The notes beneath the pieces were generated by a model that saw nothing but the letters and a program-made list of their open reading frames with translations, had not been told where the DNA came from and did no database searches. From contig JAKQKY010000164.1 of the NCBI GenBank assembly GCA_029560415.1, forward strand, positions 1 through 32,620: a DNA stretch of 32,620 nucleotides, given 5' to 3'. The position numbers and the translations under genes are program-made. Positions 24,440-32,620 of this stretch are shown here, in pieces. The stretch's first letter is position 1. Each line of letters opens with the position of its first letter. Origin of the DNA: Bacteroidota bacterium. Lineage in GTDB: Bacteria > Bacteroidota > Bacteroidia > Chitinophagales > Chitinophagaceae.

Positions 24440-26686
24440 ATGAATCATCAAAATGCGCTCAAGGTTTCAAAGGAAGAGCCATCTCTTACGGTCAGTTACA
24501 AAGCCACTCCATCACTGGATGGTTTTTTACATAACCTTCCCGATGTTGTGATCATTACGGATGCAAATTTTACCATCAGGGGTTTTAACAAAGCAGCTGA
24601 ATTATTTTTCAGGCAACCAGCATTACATTTTATTGGAAAAAAAATGGCTGAAACCATTCCGATGGTTTTTCGGCAAACGACACTTGAACTGGCTTTACAG
24701 GAATTGTTTGCTTCGGGTATCTGGAATGGTGAGATTATTTTTGAAAGTAGCAGGAACCAGCAATATGCCTTTCGTTCTACCTTTTCATTATTGTATGATG
24801 AAAGCGGTTTAGTGAATTCCATTGTACTGGTGAATCATAATATTGCAGAAGAAGAACGCCAGCAAAAGCATTTGTTGCTGGTTGAAAATAAATACAGAAC
24901 GGTTGTAGAAACACTGTCAGAAGGCGTGATGCTCATCAATGCAGATGGTACCATTGGTGCTTCTAACCGCAAAGCTGCAGAAATACTGGGCATCGAAGAG
25001 TCGGAGCTCAAAGGCAGATCCATTAATACATCAACCTGGAATGCCATTAAAGATGATGGTACCATATTCCCCGTAGAAGAATTTCCTGCACTGGTTACCC
25101 TTCGAACCGGGGTTGAGAAAAATGATGTGGTGATGGGATTGCAACAACCTGGTGGCAAGCGTAAATGGTTATCCATTAACAGCAGGCCTATCTTTAATGA
25201 GAACAGTACAAAGCCAGATGCCGTAGTGGCTTCATTTAAAGACATATCCGTTGAAAAGTTTACAACAGAAAAGCTCCGTGAAAGTGAATTGCTGTTCAGG
25301 AGTTTCATGACCAATAGCCCCAGCCTTGCATGGATTTATGATGAGTTTGGAAACTTCGTGTATGGTAACCCGTTATTTATCGACCGCATTGGTATTTCAG
25401 AAGCGGTGATCGGGAAACATATCCGTGAATTCTCTTCTCAGCAGGTAGCCGACAAAATTATTTCCCGGAACCTGGAAGTACTGGAAAAAGGGGAATCGAT
25501 CGTAACAGAAGATAAACTGGTACTGGCTGATGGTACAGTAAGGTATTTCCTTGCAAACTGGTTCCTGTTGCCGGGGCGCACGAAAAGAATGATTGGCGGA
25601 CAGGCAATCGACATTACCGAAAGAAAGAATGCTGAGAAGCAGATCAATAAAATGAACGAACGATTTACCTACGTGGTAAACGCCAGCTCGGATGCCATCT
25701 GGGACCTGGATCTGCAAACCAATGAAATTTACCGCAGTGATGCATTCATGAAAATATCGGGTTATACAAAAGACCAGATAGAACCTAAGCTGGGATGGTG
25801 GTTCGACAAAATTCATCCCGACGATCAGCAACGCGTAAACGAAAAGATAGAGCAACAGCTCAATAATGGCATTCCAAACTGGGAAGATGAATATCGTTTC
25901 AGGCATGCCGATGGCACCTACCGGCATATTTATGATAAAGGATTTGCCATTTATGAAAATGGCAAGGCCATCCGGCAGATCGGTTCCATGCAGGACATCA
26001 CTGAACGTAAGAAACTGGAAGCACAACTCATGCATGAGCACGTTCAGAAACAAAAACTCATCAACCAGGCCACGATCAATGCACAGGAAGAGGAAAGGAA
26101 TATGATCAGTGGTGAACTTCATGATAATGTGAACCAGTTGCTCATCAGTTCGCGGTTATACATTGGCGTTGCCAGGAATAATCCTGAAACACAGAATGAG
26201 ATGCTCGACAAAGCTACCTCCTACCTGCTGATGGCGGTGGATGAGATCAGGGCATTGTCGAAACGAATGAATTCAAAAGTTGTATCCTCCGTAGGTTTAT
26301 TTGAAAGCATTCATGAGATCGCAAATAATATGAAAGAGCTGAATAATATTGAGGTGGAAGTGGATGTGGATCGTGATGTAGCTACCAGTTTGCCGGCAGC
26401 GCAGCAATTGATGGTGTTCCGCATCGTACAGGAGCAAACGGGCAATATTGTTAAGCATTCAGGCGCTTCCACGGTGCAGGTAATGCTTAAACAACAAGAC
26501 AATAACATTCAACTGCTCATAAGCGACAATGGTAAGGGTTTTGATAAAGATGAAAAGAAAGTGAAAGGCATCGGCTTCATAAATATCTTCAACCGTGTAG
26601 ATGCTTATAATGGAAAAGTGGAAGTGATAACAGCTCCCGGTAACGGTTGCCTGCTGGATATTCACTTCCCGATCTCAAATCTATAA
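24440..26686 (+). CDS. Soluble multi-PAS sensor histidine kinase (HisKA_3 / NarL-partner type)
   Basis: A 748-residue cytoplasmic kinase with no membrane segment. It has four PAS-like domains at about 25-140, 150-275, 280-395 and 405-525, and the last two end in the PAC-type DITERK motif. A helical dimerisation domain follows with EEERNMISGELHDNVNQLL, where His561 is the expected phosphoacceptor. The ATPase domain has the N-box RIVQEQTGNIVKHS (Asn669), the G1 box ISDNGKGFD (Asp696) and GIGFINIFNRV. Kinases of this type usually pass phosphate to a LuxR/NarL-type response regulator; none adjoins the gene, so it is an orphan here. The ligands of the PAS domains cannot be read from the sequence. 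The gene closes with a strong hairpin terminator. Confidence 0.92.
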   Translation: MNHQNALKVSKEEPSLTVSYKATPSLDGFLHNLPDVVIITDANFTIRGFNKAAELFFRQPALHFIGKKMAETIPMVFRQTTLELALQELFASGIWNGEIIFESSRNQQYAFRSTFSLLYDESGLVNSIVLVNHNIAEEERQQKHLLLVENKYRTVVETLSEGVMLINADGTIGASNRKAAEILGIEESELKGRSINTSTWNAIKDDGTIFPVEEFPALVTLRTGVEKNDVVMGLQQPGGKRKWLSINSRPIFNENSTKPDAVVASFKDISVEKFTTEKLRESELLFRSFMTNSPSLAWIYDEFGNFVYGNPLFIDRIGISEAVIGKHIREFSSQQVADKIISRNLEVLEKGESIVTEDKLVLADGTVRYFLANWFLLPGRTKRMIGGQAIDITERKNAEKQINKMNERFTYVVNASSDAIWDLDLQTNEIYRSDAFMKISGYTKDQIEPKLGWWFDKIHPDDQQRVNEKIEQQLNNGIPNWEDEYRFRHADGTYRHIYDKGFAIYENGKAIRQIGSMQDITERKKLEAQLMHEHVQKQKLINQATINAQEEERNMISGELHDNVNQLLISSRLYIGVARNNPETQNEMLDKATSYLLMAVDEIRALSKRMNSKVVSSVGLFESIHEIANNMKELNNIEVEVDVDRDVATSLPAAQQLMVFRIVQEQTGNIVKHSGASTVQVMLKQQDNNIQLLISDNGKGFDKDEKKVKGIGFINIFNRVDAYNGKVEVITAPGNGCLLDIHFPISNL

Positions 26687-26705
26687 TCAATCTATTTTAA
26701 AAAAT

Positions 26706-26740
26706 AAAAAAAGATCCGGCAACACAGCCGGATCTTTTAT
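26706..26740. terminator. Bidirectional intrinsic terminator
   Basis: A 12-bp perfect stem (26709-26720 with 26727-26738) has a 6-nt loop, with A-rich sequence on the left and T-rich sequence on the right. It can therefore stop both the histidine kinase (+) and the WG-repeat gene (-), whose stop codons lie on either side. Confidence 0.9.
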
Positions 26741-26759
26741 TTCATATATATTGAATAAT

Positions 26760-27812
26760 TTATTCTGAAAAATACTCTTCACCTGCACTATTGATATAGC
26801 CTGATTTGCCTGATGAAGTTACGATCCTCAAATACTGCCGGTTGTTGAGTCTTTTAATTTCCTTGTATTTTGGCTGGATGACCGCATTGTCTTCGGTAAA
26901 ATAAAATCCCTGCAATTGATTGTCGCCGGTTATTACAAAACCACCTGCTTCATCATAAGCGATCGCCGGGTAGCCGGTAGAAATGATATCGGTATTCCTG
27001 GTATCTTTTACAAAGGTTTTGCCTCCCTTTTGCACGATCACATATTCTTTACCGGCGCCTGATTCAATGATGTTCAGGTTGCTGTACTCCGGCGCTATCG
27101 AAAGTTTTCCATCGGGCATAATAATGCCATACATGCCTCCTTTGTTTACAAGCAGGTATGGCGTTGCACTTTTCCTGTTTATTTTGATCGCATTGTATTC
27201 GAAAGGAACAATGGTATCGAACTTACTGTTGAACACACCATAACGGTCACCCTTAACTGCAATGTAAAAGGTTTCATCATTACCCGGGATCTTGTAATCA
27301 TCGGTGATCTTATCAAATAATCCATTGTTATTAGGCAGCGAATAGGTTTTGTTTGATACAACGGTTTCTACCGGCACCCTGTTCTCCGGAACGGAATTTT
27401 CATTGATCGCAGGGCATTGCGGCATCCTGGCGCCTTTTGTATTGATGCAGATTTCGTATCCATCGGACTGAATAGATGCACCGGCAAATAATACACTATC
27501 GCCTCCTTCCTTGTTTTTATTGGGCATATATCCTTTTCTGAATGGCTTTGCAACCGTGTATTTCGCCGGGATCACCAGCTTGCCGGTTTTATTGATATAG
27601 CCGTATTTGTTGCCAACCTTCACACTGGCATATCCTTCCGAAAACCAATTGGCTTCATTGAAAGCAGGTTTGATCACTACTTTTTTATCAGGGGTGGAAT
27701 ATCCCCATTTATCTCCTGAACGGTATGGAATCAACGAAAGATCTGTTTGTTGTGCATAGAGACTACCTGCCATTAGTATGGTAATCATCAACATTAATTT
27801 TTTCATAATCAT
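26760..27812 (-). CDS. Secreted WG-repeat protein
   Basis: A 350-residue protein with a signal peptide (MKKLMLMITILMAGSLYA, cleavage expected before QQTD). It then has repeated WG/KWG-type beta motifs: GDKWGYSTPDKKVVIKPAFNEANWF, NKYGYINKTGKLVIPAKY, GDRYGVFNSKFDTIVPFEYNAI, GMYGIIMPDGKLSIAPEYSNL and a final GKSGYINSAGEEYF. The first-to-last pattern of G-Y-x-D/N-x-x-G-K-x-(V/L)-I-x-P is the WG (KWG) repeat fold, found widely in Bacteroidota secreted or outer-membrane-associated proteins without a known enzymatic role. Two ATG codons (27812 and 27806) are possible starts; the second gives the more typical signal peptide. The gene lies 79 bp downstream of the phosphodiesterase-like gene on the same strand. 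Confidence 0.88.
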   Translation of the reverse strand: MIMKKLMLMITILMAGSLYAQQTDLSLIPYRSGDKWGYSTPDKKVVIKPAFNEANWFSEGYASVKVGNKYGYINKTGKLVIPAKYTVAKPFRKGYMPNKNKEGGDSVLFAGASIQSDGYEICINTKGARMPQCPAINENSVPENRVPVETVVSNKTYSLPNNNGLFDKITDDYKIPGNDETFYIAVKGDRYGVFNSKFDTIVPFEYNAIKINRKSATPYLLVNKGGMYGIIMPDGKLSIAPEYSNLNIIESGAGKEYVIVQKGGKTFVKDTRNTDIISTGYPAIAYDEAGGFVITGDNQLQGFYFTEDNAVIQPKYKEIKRLNNRQYLRIVTSSGKSGYINSAGEEYFSE

Positions 27813-27852
27813 AATTGCTTTGTTTATAAGTATAAAACAAATAGTTTACCAA

Positions 27853-27866
27853 GTTCATGTATGAAC
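27853..27866. promoter_or_regulatory. Inverted repeat upstream of the WG-repeat gene
   Basis: GTTCAT-GT-ATGAAC, a perfect 6-bp inverted repeat with a 2-bp centre, sits about 40 bp upstream of the WG-repeat start in the 79-bp gap. The centre is too small for a stable RNA hairpin, so a dimeric DNA-binding protein site is more likely. This is only suggestive. Confidence 0.3.
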
Positions 27867-27891
27867 ATGCTGTTATGTTATTATTATAACC

Positions 27892-28701
27892 TTATTCGCT
27901 CAAAGGCGATAAAATGACTTTCACCATGGAGTCGTTGTTCAATTGGCGATTGAAATAATGGGCTACGAGGCTGGGACCTGGATTATCGATCCAGGTAAGG
28001 ATCGGGTAATTGGGGAAAAATCTCTTCAATATGGGATATTGGAAATAATAGCCTGACAATGCGGAAGTCGGGTTAGCAGCCAGCTTTTTTTCAATACCCC
28101 GGATAAAGGCAACCAGTTCTTTTTCACCGGCCTGGTATGGATTAAAAAACGGAACATAATAACTGGTAAAAAAACCGCTGTCGCAAAACGATTGTAAAAG
28201 TGCAGGATCGCCCGATTCGATGATCAGTTTTTGTTGAAGACCGTATTTTGTTTTTAAGCGAAGCATTTCAGCTAAGGACGCTTCTTTGTTTGCAGCCTGG
28301 AGGTTTTTAAAATCGAACCAGATATGACTTTCCAGTTTTTGATTTTGGTAAACAGAAAGCAATGAGTCGGCATCGAGGTCAGAGATGGATGTTGAGTCGT
28401 GGTAAACAGCAAAACTTTTTTTAGCAGTATCAAAATATACATCGCATTCAATGCCTTCGGTGCCGGGAGGTACCTTCTCCATGGCAGCAATATTGTCGAT
28501 GGCTTTCAACCAATGTTTTTCTTTAATGTTTAATGATTGCCTGCAGGGAATGATGTTGATTGGTTTTACCTGGTCGGTAAACGAAGAAGGAATAATAACC
28601 CTGCTGATGCCACGATGCAGTAGAACGTCTACCACCAGCAGGCTGATCAGTATTAAGGCCGAAACCGTATATTTGTTTTTTATAAAACCCAATTTGCTCA
28701 T
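27892..28701 (-). CDS. Membrane-anchored protein resembling glycerophosphodiester phosphodiesterase (GDPD-like), divergent active site
   Basis: A 269-residue protein with one N-terminal membrane helix at about 11-28 and an extracytoplasmic domain. The segment GIECDVYFDTAKKSFAVYHDS (Glu85, Asp87, His101) matches the metal-binding ExD...HD pattern of GDPD TIM barrels, and HIWFDFKNL resembles the following (E/D)xK strand. Where GDPD enzymes have the first catalytic HRG, this protein has Cys53-Arg54-Gln. It could be an inactive relative, a phosphodiesterase with altered chemistry, or a member of another PLC-like barrel family. It is divergent from, and only 32 bp away from, the LTA-synthase-like gene, so the two promoters overlap. 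A role in trimming phosphoglycerol groups is inferred only. Confidence 0.5.
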   Translation of the reverse strand: MSKLGFIKNKYTVSALILISLLVVDVLLHRGISRVIIPSSFTDQVKPINIIPCRQSLNIKEKHWLKAIDNIAAMEKVPPGTEGIECDVYFDTAKKSFAVYHDSTSISDLDADSLLSVYQNQKLESHIWFDFKNLQAANKEASLAEMLRLKTKYGLQQKLIIESGDPALLQSFCDSGFFTSYYVPFFNPYQAGEKELVAFIRGIEKKLAANPTSALSGYYFQYPILKRFFPNYPILTWIDNPGPSLVAHYFNRQLNNDSMVKVILSPLSE

Positions 28702-28733
28702 CCCCGATTTACCTTTTTTTTCAAATTGATTTA

Positions 28734-30659
28734 ATGAAAACCGGCTATTTATATTTACAGAATAAGAGCTGGAGAAAACATGAAAAAGCCGCAGCCATAT
28801 TCGGGTTAAAGCTACTCATTTTACTGAGTTTACTAAAAATCTCTTTTTTTGCTTACAATCGTGCTTTATTAACCGGGACTTCTTCATTTGATGATCCTTC
28901 TTTTTGGATAATGGCCAAATGGTCGGTCTTGTACGACTTGTTCACCATAGCCCTGATCAATACACCATTCTTATTGTTGTTATGCATCATTTCATTTTTT
29001 ACCAGCCGTCGCCTGCCCGAACAATTGGTAAGTGCTTTTTTTCTATTGTTGAATTTTCTTTGTTTGGCTTTGAATGTGTTGGATATATTTTATGTTCATT
29101 TTCACCGGCAACGGGCCGATGCCGATCTCTTATACGTTTTGCAGCATCCTGTACAAAAACTTTTCACCGTAAACTGGATGTCTGGTTTGCTGATATTATC
29201 AGGTACAATGCTTTTATTTTGGGTCGCCTGGAAAGCACATCGAACACTCTTAAAATCACCTGTAGAAAAGGGGCGTTTCATGTTCAGCAGCTTAGCCGGC
29301 ATTTTGTTCCTGGTTGTTTTTTTTGTTAGCGGACCCAAAAAAGCATTACCCACTTATCCACTAACGGTAATGAATAGCTCCTCTCTGCAGTATGTGCAAA
29401 ATTCTTTTCATACTTTCCTGTACTCTGTTTATCGTAACAAGGAAGGCATTGTGAGGCCTTATGCTTTTTTACCGGCATCAGAGTTAATTACTGCCTCTAT
29501 CAGTAAAAAGGGATGTAGTTCAATTGACAGTGCCCGCAAAAAGAATATCGTGCTGTTCATCATGGAGAGTATCCCCGAAGATTTTTTTAATGATACCAGC
29601 AGGTATAAAGTTGCCATGCCTTTTATGGAATCATTGGTGGGCAAAAGCAAATACTTCAGCCGGGCTTATAGTTATTCATTCAGTTCTAACAAAGGGATCG
29701 TGGCCATCCTTTCCGGTATTCCCACCCTTACCGAAATTCCCCTGTATCATTCCAATTATGCCTCCATGAAAATGACGCATATCGGTGCTTCGCTTAGCCA
29801 ACAGGGTTATACCTCATCATTTTTTATTGGAGATGATTATGATGATTTCGGTTTTGCCAAATGCTGCAACTGGCTGGGCATTCAACAATATTATTGCAAA
29901 GAAAATATTCCAGGATATCAACAAATGGAAAGTCATACAATGGGATTGCATGATCAGTACGTTTTAAAATTCATGGGCGATGAATTGAATGCGATGAAGG
30001 AGCCTTTCTTTGCTGCACAGTACAATGTATCCACCCATTATCCAAACGATTTGCCCAAGAATTACCACGAAAAATATCCTGCAAAAAATTTTTCCGATCC
30101 CATGAGAAGCATGAGTTATTATAACGAGTGCATGTCGGCCTTTTTTAACAGGGCATCTAAAGAAGCATGGTATAACAATACGGTGTTTATATTCTGTGCT
30201 GATCATTGGATGAACCCGGACTTTAAAGATCAACGTATGGACCTGGTACAACGTTTTCACATCCCGCTTTTCATTTTTGATCCCTCCGACCCAAAGCCGG
30301 AAAAATTCCCAGGCATGGTGAGCCAACTGGATGTTATGAATACGGTTTTATGTCTGGCCGGGCAAACCGATTCCATGATTTCTTATGGCGAAAATTTATT
30401 GGGTACAGGTAAGAATAACAACAGGCTGGTTTTTTCAAGAGAGAATGCCAGTTTATACCAGGCTACTGACAGTAATTATGTATTGGGTTTTAATGCCGTT
30501 ACCGGGAAAGCAGAATATTGCTATCATTATAAAACCGATCCTCAGTATCGAAATAATCTAATATTGTCGCCAAGCCCGGTTACTGATAGCATGATAAAAA
30601 AAATGAAGCTGTTTTTGCAGACAGCTTCATATCAATATAATAAGTTAGGAGGGTTTTGA
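28734..30659 (+). CDS. LTA-synthase-family membrane sulfatase-fold protein (phosphoglycerol/phosphoethanolamine transferase type)
   Basis: A 641-residue protein with five membrane segments in residues about 20-200, followed by an extracytoplasmic alkaline-phosphatase-superfamily domain. Metal-site residues are visible: Glu278 in VLFIMESIPEDFF, HD at 406-407, His435 in STHYP, and Asp490-His491 in FCADHW. The nucleophile segment is FSSNKGIVAILSGIP (Ser317/Ser318), where many LtaS-like proteins have Thr. Family members move phosphoglycerol or similar groups from phospholipids to surface polymers, or remove them; the substrate here is unknown. Lipoteichoic acid itself is not expected in a Gram-negative cell. 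The gene runs to within 5 bp of the convergent metG stop, and its last codons contain the probable metG terminator. Confidence 0.85.
   Translation: MKTGYLYLQNKSWRKHEKAAAIFGLKLLILLSLLKISFFAYNRALLTGTSSFDDPSFWIMAKWSVLYDLFTIALINTPFLLLLCIISFFTSRRLPEQLVSAFFLLLNFLCLALNVLDIFYVHFHRQRADADLLYVLQHPVQKLFTVNWMSGLLILSGTMLLFWVAWKAHRTLLKSPVEKGRFMFSSLAGILFLVVFFVSGPKKALPTYPLTVMNSSSLQYVQNSFHTFLYSVYRNKEGIVRPYAFLPASELITASISKKGCSSIDSARKKNIVLFIMESIPEDFFNDTSRYKVAMPFMESLVGKSKYFSRAYSYSFSSNKGIVAILSGIPTLTEIPLYHSNYASMKMTHIGASLSQQGYTSSFFIGDDYDDFGFAKCCNWLGIQQYYCKENIPGYQQMESHTMGLHDQYVLKFMGDELNAMKEPFFAAQYNVSTHYPNDLPKNYHEKYPAKNFSDPMRSMSYYNECMSAFFNRASKEAWYNNTVFIFCADHWMNPDFKDQRMDLVQRFHIPLFIFDPSDPKPEKFPGMVSQLDVMNTVLCLAGQTDSMISYGENLLGTGKNNNRLVFSRENASLYQATDSNYVLGFNAVTGKAEYCYHYKTDPQYRNNLILSPSPVTDSMIKKMKLFLQTASYQYNKLGGF
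30596..30630 (-). terminator. Intrinsic terminator of metG, inside the 3' coding end of the sulfatase-fold gene
   Basis: On the - strand, ATGAAGCTGT (30630-30621) pairs perfectly with ACAGCTTCAT (30612-30603) around an 8-nt loop, followed directly by a T-run (complement of the A-run 30596-30603). It lies about 35 nt after the metG stop. On the + strand the same bases encode the sulfatase-fold residues KKMKLFLQTASY. Confidence 0.8.
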
Positions 30660-30664
30660 TAAAC

Positions 30665-32620
30665 TTAACTCACCCCGCTGCCGTTATCGGCATTTTCATT
30701 AGGATTCACGAAGATCAGCTTACCTGCTGCATTTTCAGCCATCAGGATCATGCCATTGCTTTCAATGCCCCTCATCTTCCTGGGAGCCAGGTTGGTTACT
30801 ACTACTACTTGTTTTCCAATGATGGCAGTTGGTTCAAAGTGAAGGGCAATGCCACTTACGATGGTACGTTTTTCAAAACCAAGGTCTACTTCCAGTTTTA
30901 AAAGTTTATCAGCCTTTTCAACTTTTTCTGCAGAAAGGATGGTGCCTACTTTCAGGTCGATCTTTGCAAAATCATCAAACTGAATTTCTGCTTTTACAGG
31001 TTTTGTTTCTGCTGCCGGAGCTGCAGTTGCATTTTCGACACTTAATGTTTTTTCTTCCATGCTTTGGTTTGTTGATTTAATTAATCCGGCCTTCAGCTTT
31101 TCAACCTGGGACGATATTTCTGTATCTTCTATTTTCCTGAACAGTAATTGAGGCTCGCGTAAACTATAGCCTACTTTCAACAAAGATAATTGGCCCGCAT
31201 TTTCCCATTCCAGCATCTTTTCTATAACCTTCATCATGCCCAGCATTTTCTTTGCTGTTGTAGGTAAAAATGGATTGATCAATATAGCAAGGTTGGCAGT
31301 TAGCTGGAGGCAGAGATGCAAACAATTGTCTATTTGCTGTTGCGCTTCGGTAGTTGGTTTACCGTCATCACCAGTTTGCCTGGCCACGATCCAGGGTTCT
31401 TTTTCCTGCATGTAACGGTTCCCTTTACGGCTCAGGTCGATCACTTCATATAAGGCCTCCCTGAATTTAAAAGTTTCTAACAGGCTTTCAACTTTCGTTT
31501 TTGCATCACGGATATCTTCTATCAGTGCTTTATCTTTTTCATCCAGGATCGCTTCATGCAATTTCGGTACTTTACCATTGCATAGTTTATGCATCAAAAC
31601 CCAGGTGCGGTTTACGAAATTTCCAAAAATGCTCACCAACTCACTGTTGTTGCGGTCCTGGAAATCTTTCCAGGTAAAATCATTGTCCTTGGTTTCGGGC
31701 GCATTTGCGCATAGTACATACCGTAATACATCTTCACAACCCGGGAAATCATTGATGTATTCATGCACCCACACCGCCCAGTTACGGCTGGTAGAAACTT
31801 TCTCACCTTCAATATTTAAAAATTCATTGGCAGGAACATTGTCGGGCAATACAAATCCTCCATGCGCTTTTAACATGGCCGGGAAAATGATGCAATGAAA
31901 TACGATATTATCCTTGCCGATGAAATGAACCAGCTTGGTATCGTCTTTACACCAGTAATCGGCCCAATCGGTTGTTAACTCTTTCGTAGCGCTGATATAA
32001 CCAATGGGCGCATCAAACCATACATACAAAACTTTTCCTTCGGCATTGGGTAAAGGAACCTTAATGCCCCAGTTGCTGTCGCGGGTCATAGCACGGCTCT
32101 GCAGGCCATTGTCGAGCCAGCTTTTACATTGACCGTACACATTGTTCTTCCATTCTGTATGCTCTTCGAGAATCCAATCTTTCAGCCAGGGTTCATATTG
32201 CTGCAATGGAAAATACCAGTGCTTGGTAAGTTTCTTTATTGGCACGGCATTGCTCAAAGCGCTTCTTGGATTGATCAGTTGTTCGGGTGATAATGAACTG
32301 CCACATTTTTCGCATTGATCGCCATAGGCATTGGGATTTGCACAAACGGGACATGTACCCGTGATATATCGATCGGCCAAAAAAGTATTGGTCGTTTCGT
32401 CGTAATACTGCTCCGTTTCTTTCTCTTCAAACAAACCAGCATCATACATTTTTTTAAAAAAGGCAGATGCAGTTTCATGATGTACTGCGTTAGATGTGCG
32501 TGAATAAATATCGAAAGAGATTCCCATCTGGGTCATGCTCTCTTTGATGAGGGCATGAAACTTATCAACCACCTGTTGAGGAGTGATCCCTTCCTTCATG
32601 GCCCGGATGGTAATGGGTAC
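30665..32620 (-). CDS. metG: Methionyl-tRNA synthetase MetG, N-terminus outside window
   Basis: Class I aminoacyl-tRNA synthetase that charges tRNA-Met. The frame is open through the right edge: the last seven codons read VPITIRA, matching MetRS sequence, so about 60-70 residues (with the HIGH motif) lie outside. Visible parts are the zinc-binding CPVC...CEKCG knuckle, the KMSKS loop in the form EGEKVSTSRNWAVW, the anticodon-binding helical domain with FVNRTWVLMHKL, and a C-terminal EMAPII/Trbp111-like tRNA-binding domain (FAKIDLKVGTILSAEKV, TNLAPRKMRGIESNGMIL). The fused tRNA-binding domain indicates the dimeric long form. An internal Met at 32599 is not the start. The gene is single at this end and is followed by the terminator hidden in the convergent gene. 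Confidence 0.96.
   Translation of the reverse strand, partial: VPITIRAMKEGITPQQVVDKFHALIKESMTQMGISFDIYSRTSNAVHHETASAFFKKMYDAGLFEEKETEQYYDETTNTFLADRYITGTCPVCANPNAYGDQCEKCGSSLSPEQLINPRSALSNAVPIKKLTKHWYFPLQQYEPWLKDWILEEHTEWKNNVYGQCKSWLDNGLQSRAMTRDSNWGIKVPLPNAEGKVLYVWFDAPIGYISATKELTTDWADYWCKDDTKLVHFIGKDNIVFHCIIFPAMLKAHGGFVLPDNVPANEFLNIEGEKVSTSRNWAVWVHEYINDFPGCEDVLRYVLCANAPETKDNDFTWKDFQDRNNSELVSIFGNFVNRTWVLMHKLCNGKVPKLHEAILDEKDKALIEDIRDAKTKVESLLETFKFREALYEVIDLSRKGNRYMQEKEPWIVARQTGDDGKPTTEAQQQIDNCLHLCLQLTANLAILINPFLPTTAKKMLGMMKVIEKMLEWENAGQLSLLKVGYSLREPQLLFRKIEDTEISSQVEKLKAGLIKSTNQSMEEKTLSVENATAAPAAETKPVKAEIQFDDFAKIDLKVGTILSAEKVEKADKLLKLEVDLGFEKRTIVSGIALHFEPTAIIGKQVVVVTNLAPRKMRGIESNGMILMAENAAGKLIFVNPNENADNGSGVS

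Noticed and set aside
27872-27890. GTTAT...ATAAC inverted repeat as a terminator of the phosphodiesterase-like gene
   Set aside because: There are only five A/T-rich pairs with a long loop and no U-tract, too weak to support a terminator.
28904-29329. A 141-codon ORF inside the sulfatase-fold gene in another frame
   Set aside because: It overlaps conserved membrane segments of the real gene and has a composition typical of an out-of-frame shadow.
30656-30901. An 81-codon + strand ORF overlapping the end of metG
   Set aside because: It is antisense to the conserved tRNA-binding domain of MetRS and has no independent support.

Overview
The window is chromosomal DNA from a member of the Bacteroidota, most likely the family Chitinophagaceae (inferred, not proven). 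The signs are a Bacteroidota-type dcw order (rsmH, short FtsL-like protein, PASTA-tailed FtsI, murE, mraY, murD, ftsW, murG, murC, ftsQ, ftsA, ftsZ, with no ddl or murB), an enlarged MraY, an FtsZ with a long linker and a PAYLRR motif, a MetRS with a fused C-terminal tRNA-binding domain, few Shine-Dalgarno sequences, and A-rich leaders.

Region 1 (1-16546, all +) is the division and cell-wall cluster. It covers the cytoplasmic peptidoglycan precursor steps (MurC, MurD, MurE), the lipid steps (MraY, MurG), the septal synthase pair FtsW/FtsI, the FtsL/FtsQ bitopic proteins, and the FtsA/FtsZ ring. Most genes are spaced by 0-75 nt. The exceptions are a 411-bp gap between mraY and murD that carries a family of about 34-bp direct repeats, and a 156-bp ftsA-ftsZ gap with a GC-rich hairpin and an almost G-free leader. 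murC has no ATG at its proper N-terminus. The cluster ends in a perfect 10-bp stem-loop followed by a strong intrinsic terminator.

Region 2 (16902-20873, +) holds a Kup-type potassium transporter, a single-domain rhodanese and two tandem membrane-anchored alpha/beta hydrolases. These meet two genes on the - strand: an LD-carboxypeptidase (peptidoglycan recycling) and a FadN/FadB-like beta-oxidation gene broken by a single-base frameshift.

Region 3 (24440-32620) has a soluble four-PAS histidine kinase without a neighbouring response regulator (+), a secreted WG-repeat protein (-), a divergent glycerophosphodiesterase-like membrane protein (-), a divergently placed LTA-synthase-type sulfatase-fold membrane enzyme (+), and metG (-), which runs off the right edge. 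The predicted metG terminator lies inside the last codons of the convergent sulfatase gene.

Most of the window is well-known housekeeping. The least explained elements are the mraY-murD repeat array, the missing murC start codon, the matching G-depleted leaders of ftsA and ftsZ, and the divergent phosphodiesterase/sulfatase-fold pair. I see no rRNA, tRNA, insertion sequence, convincing CRISPR array or defence system.
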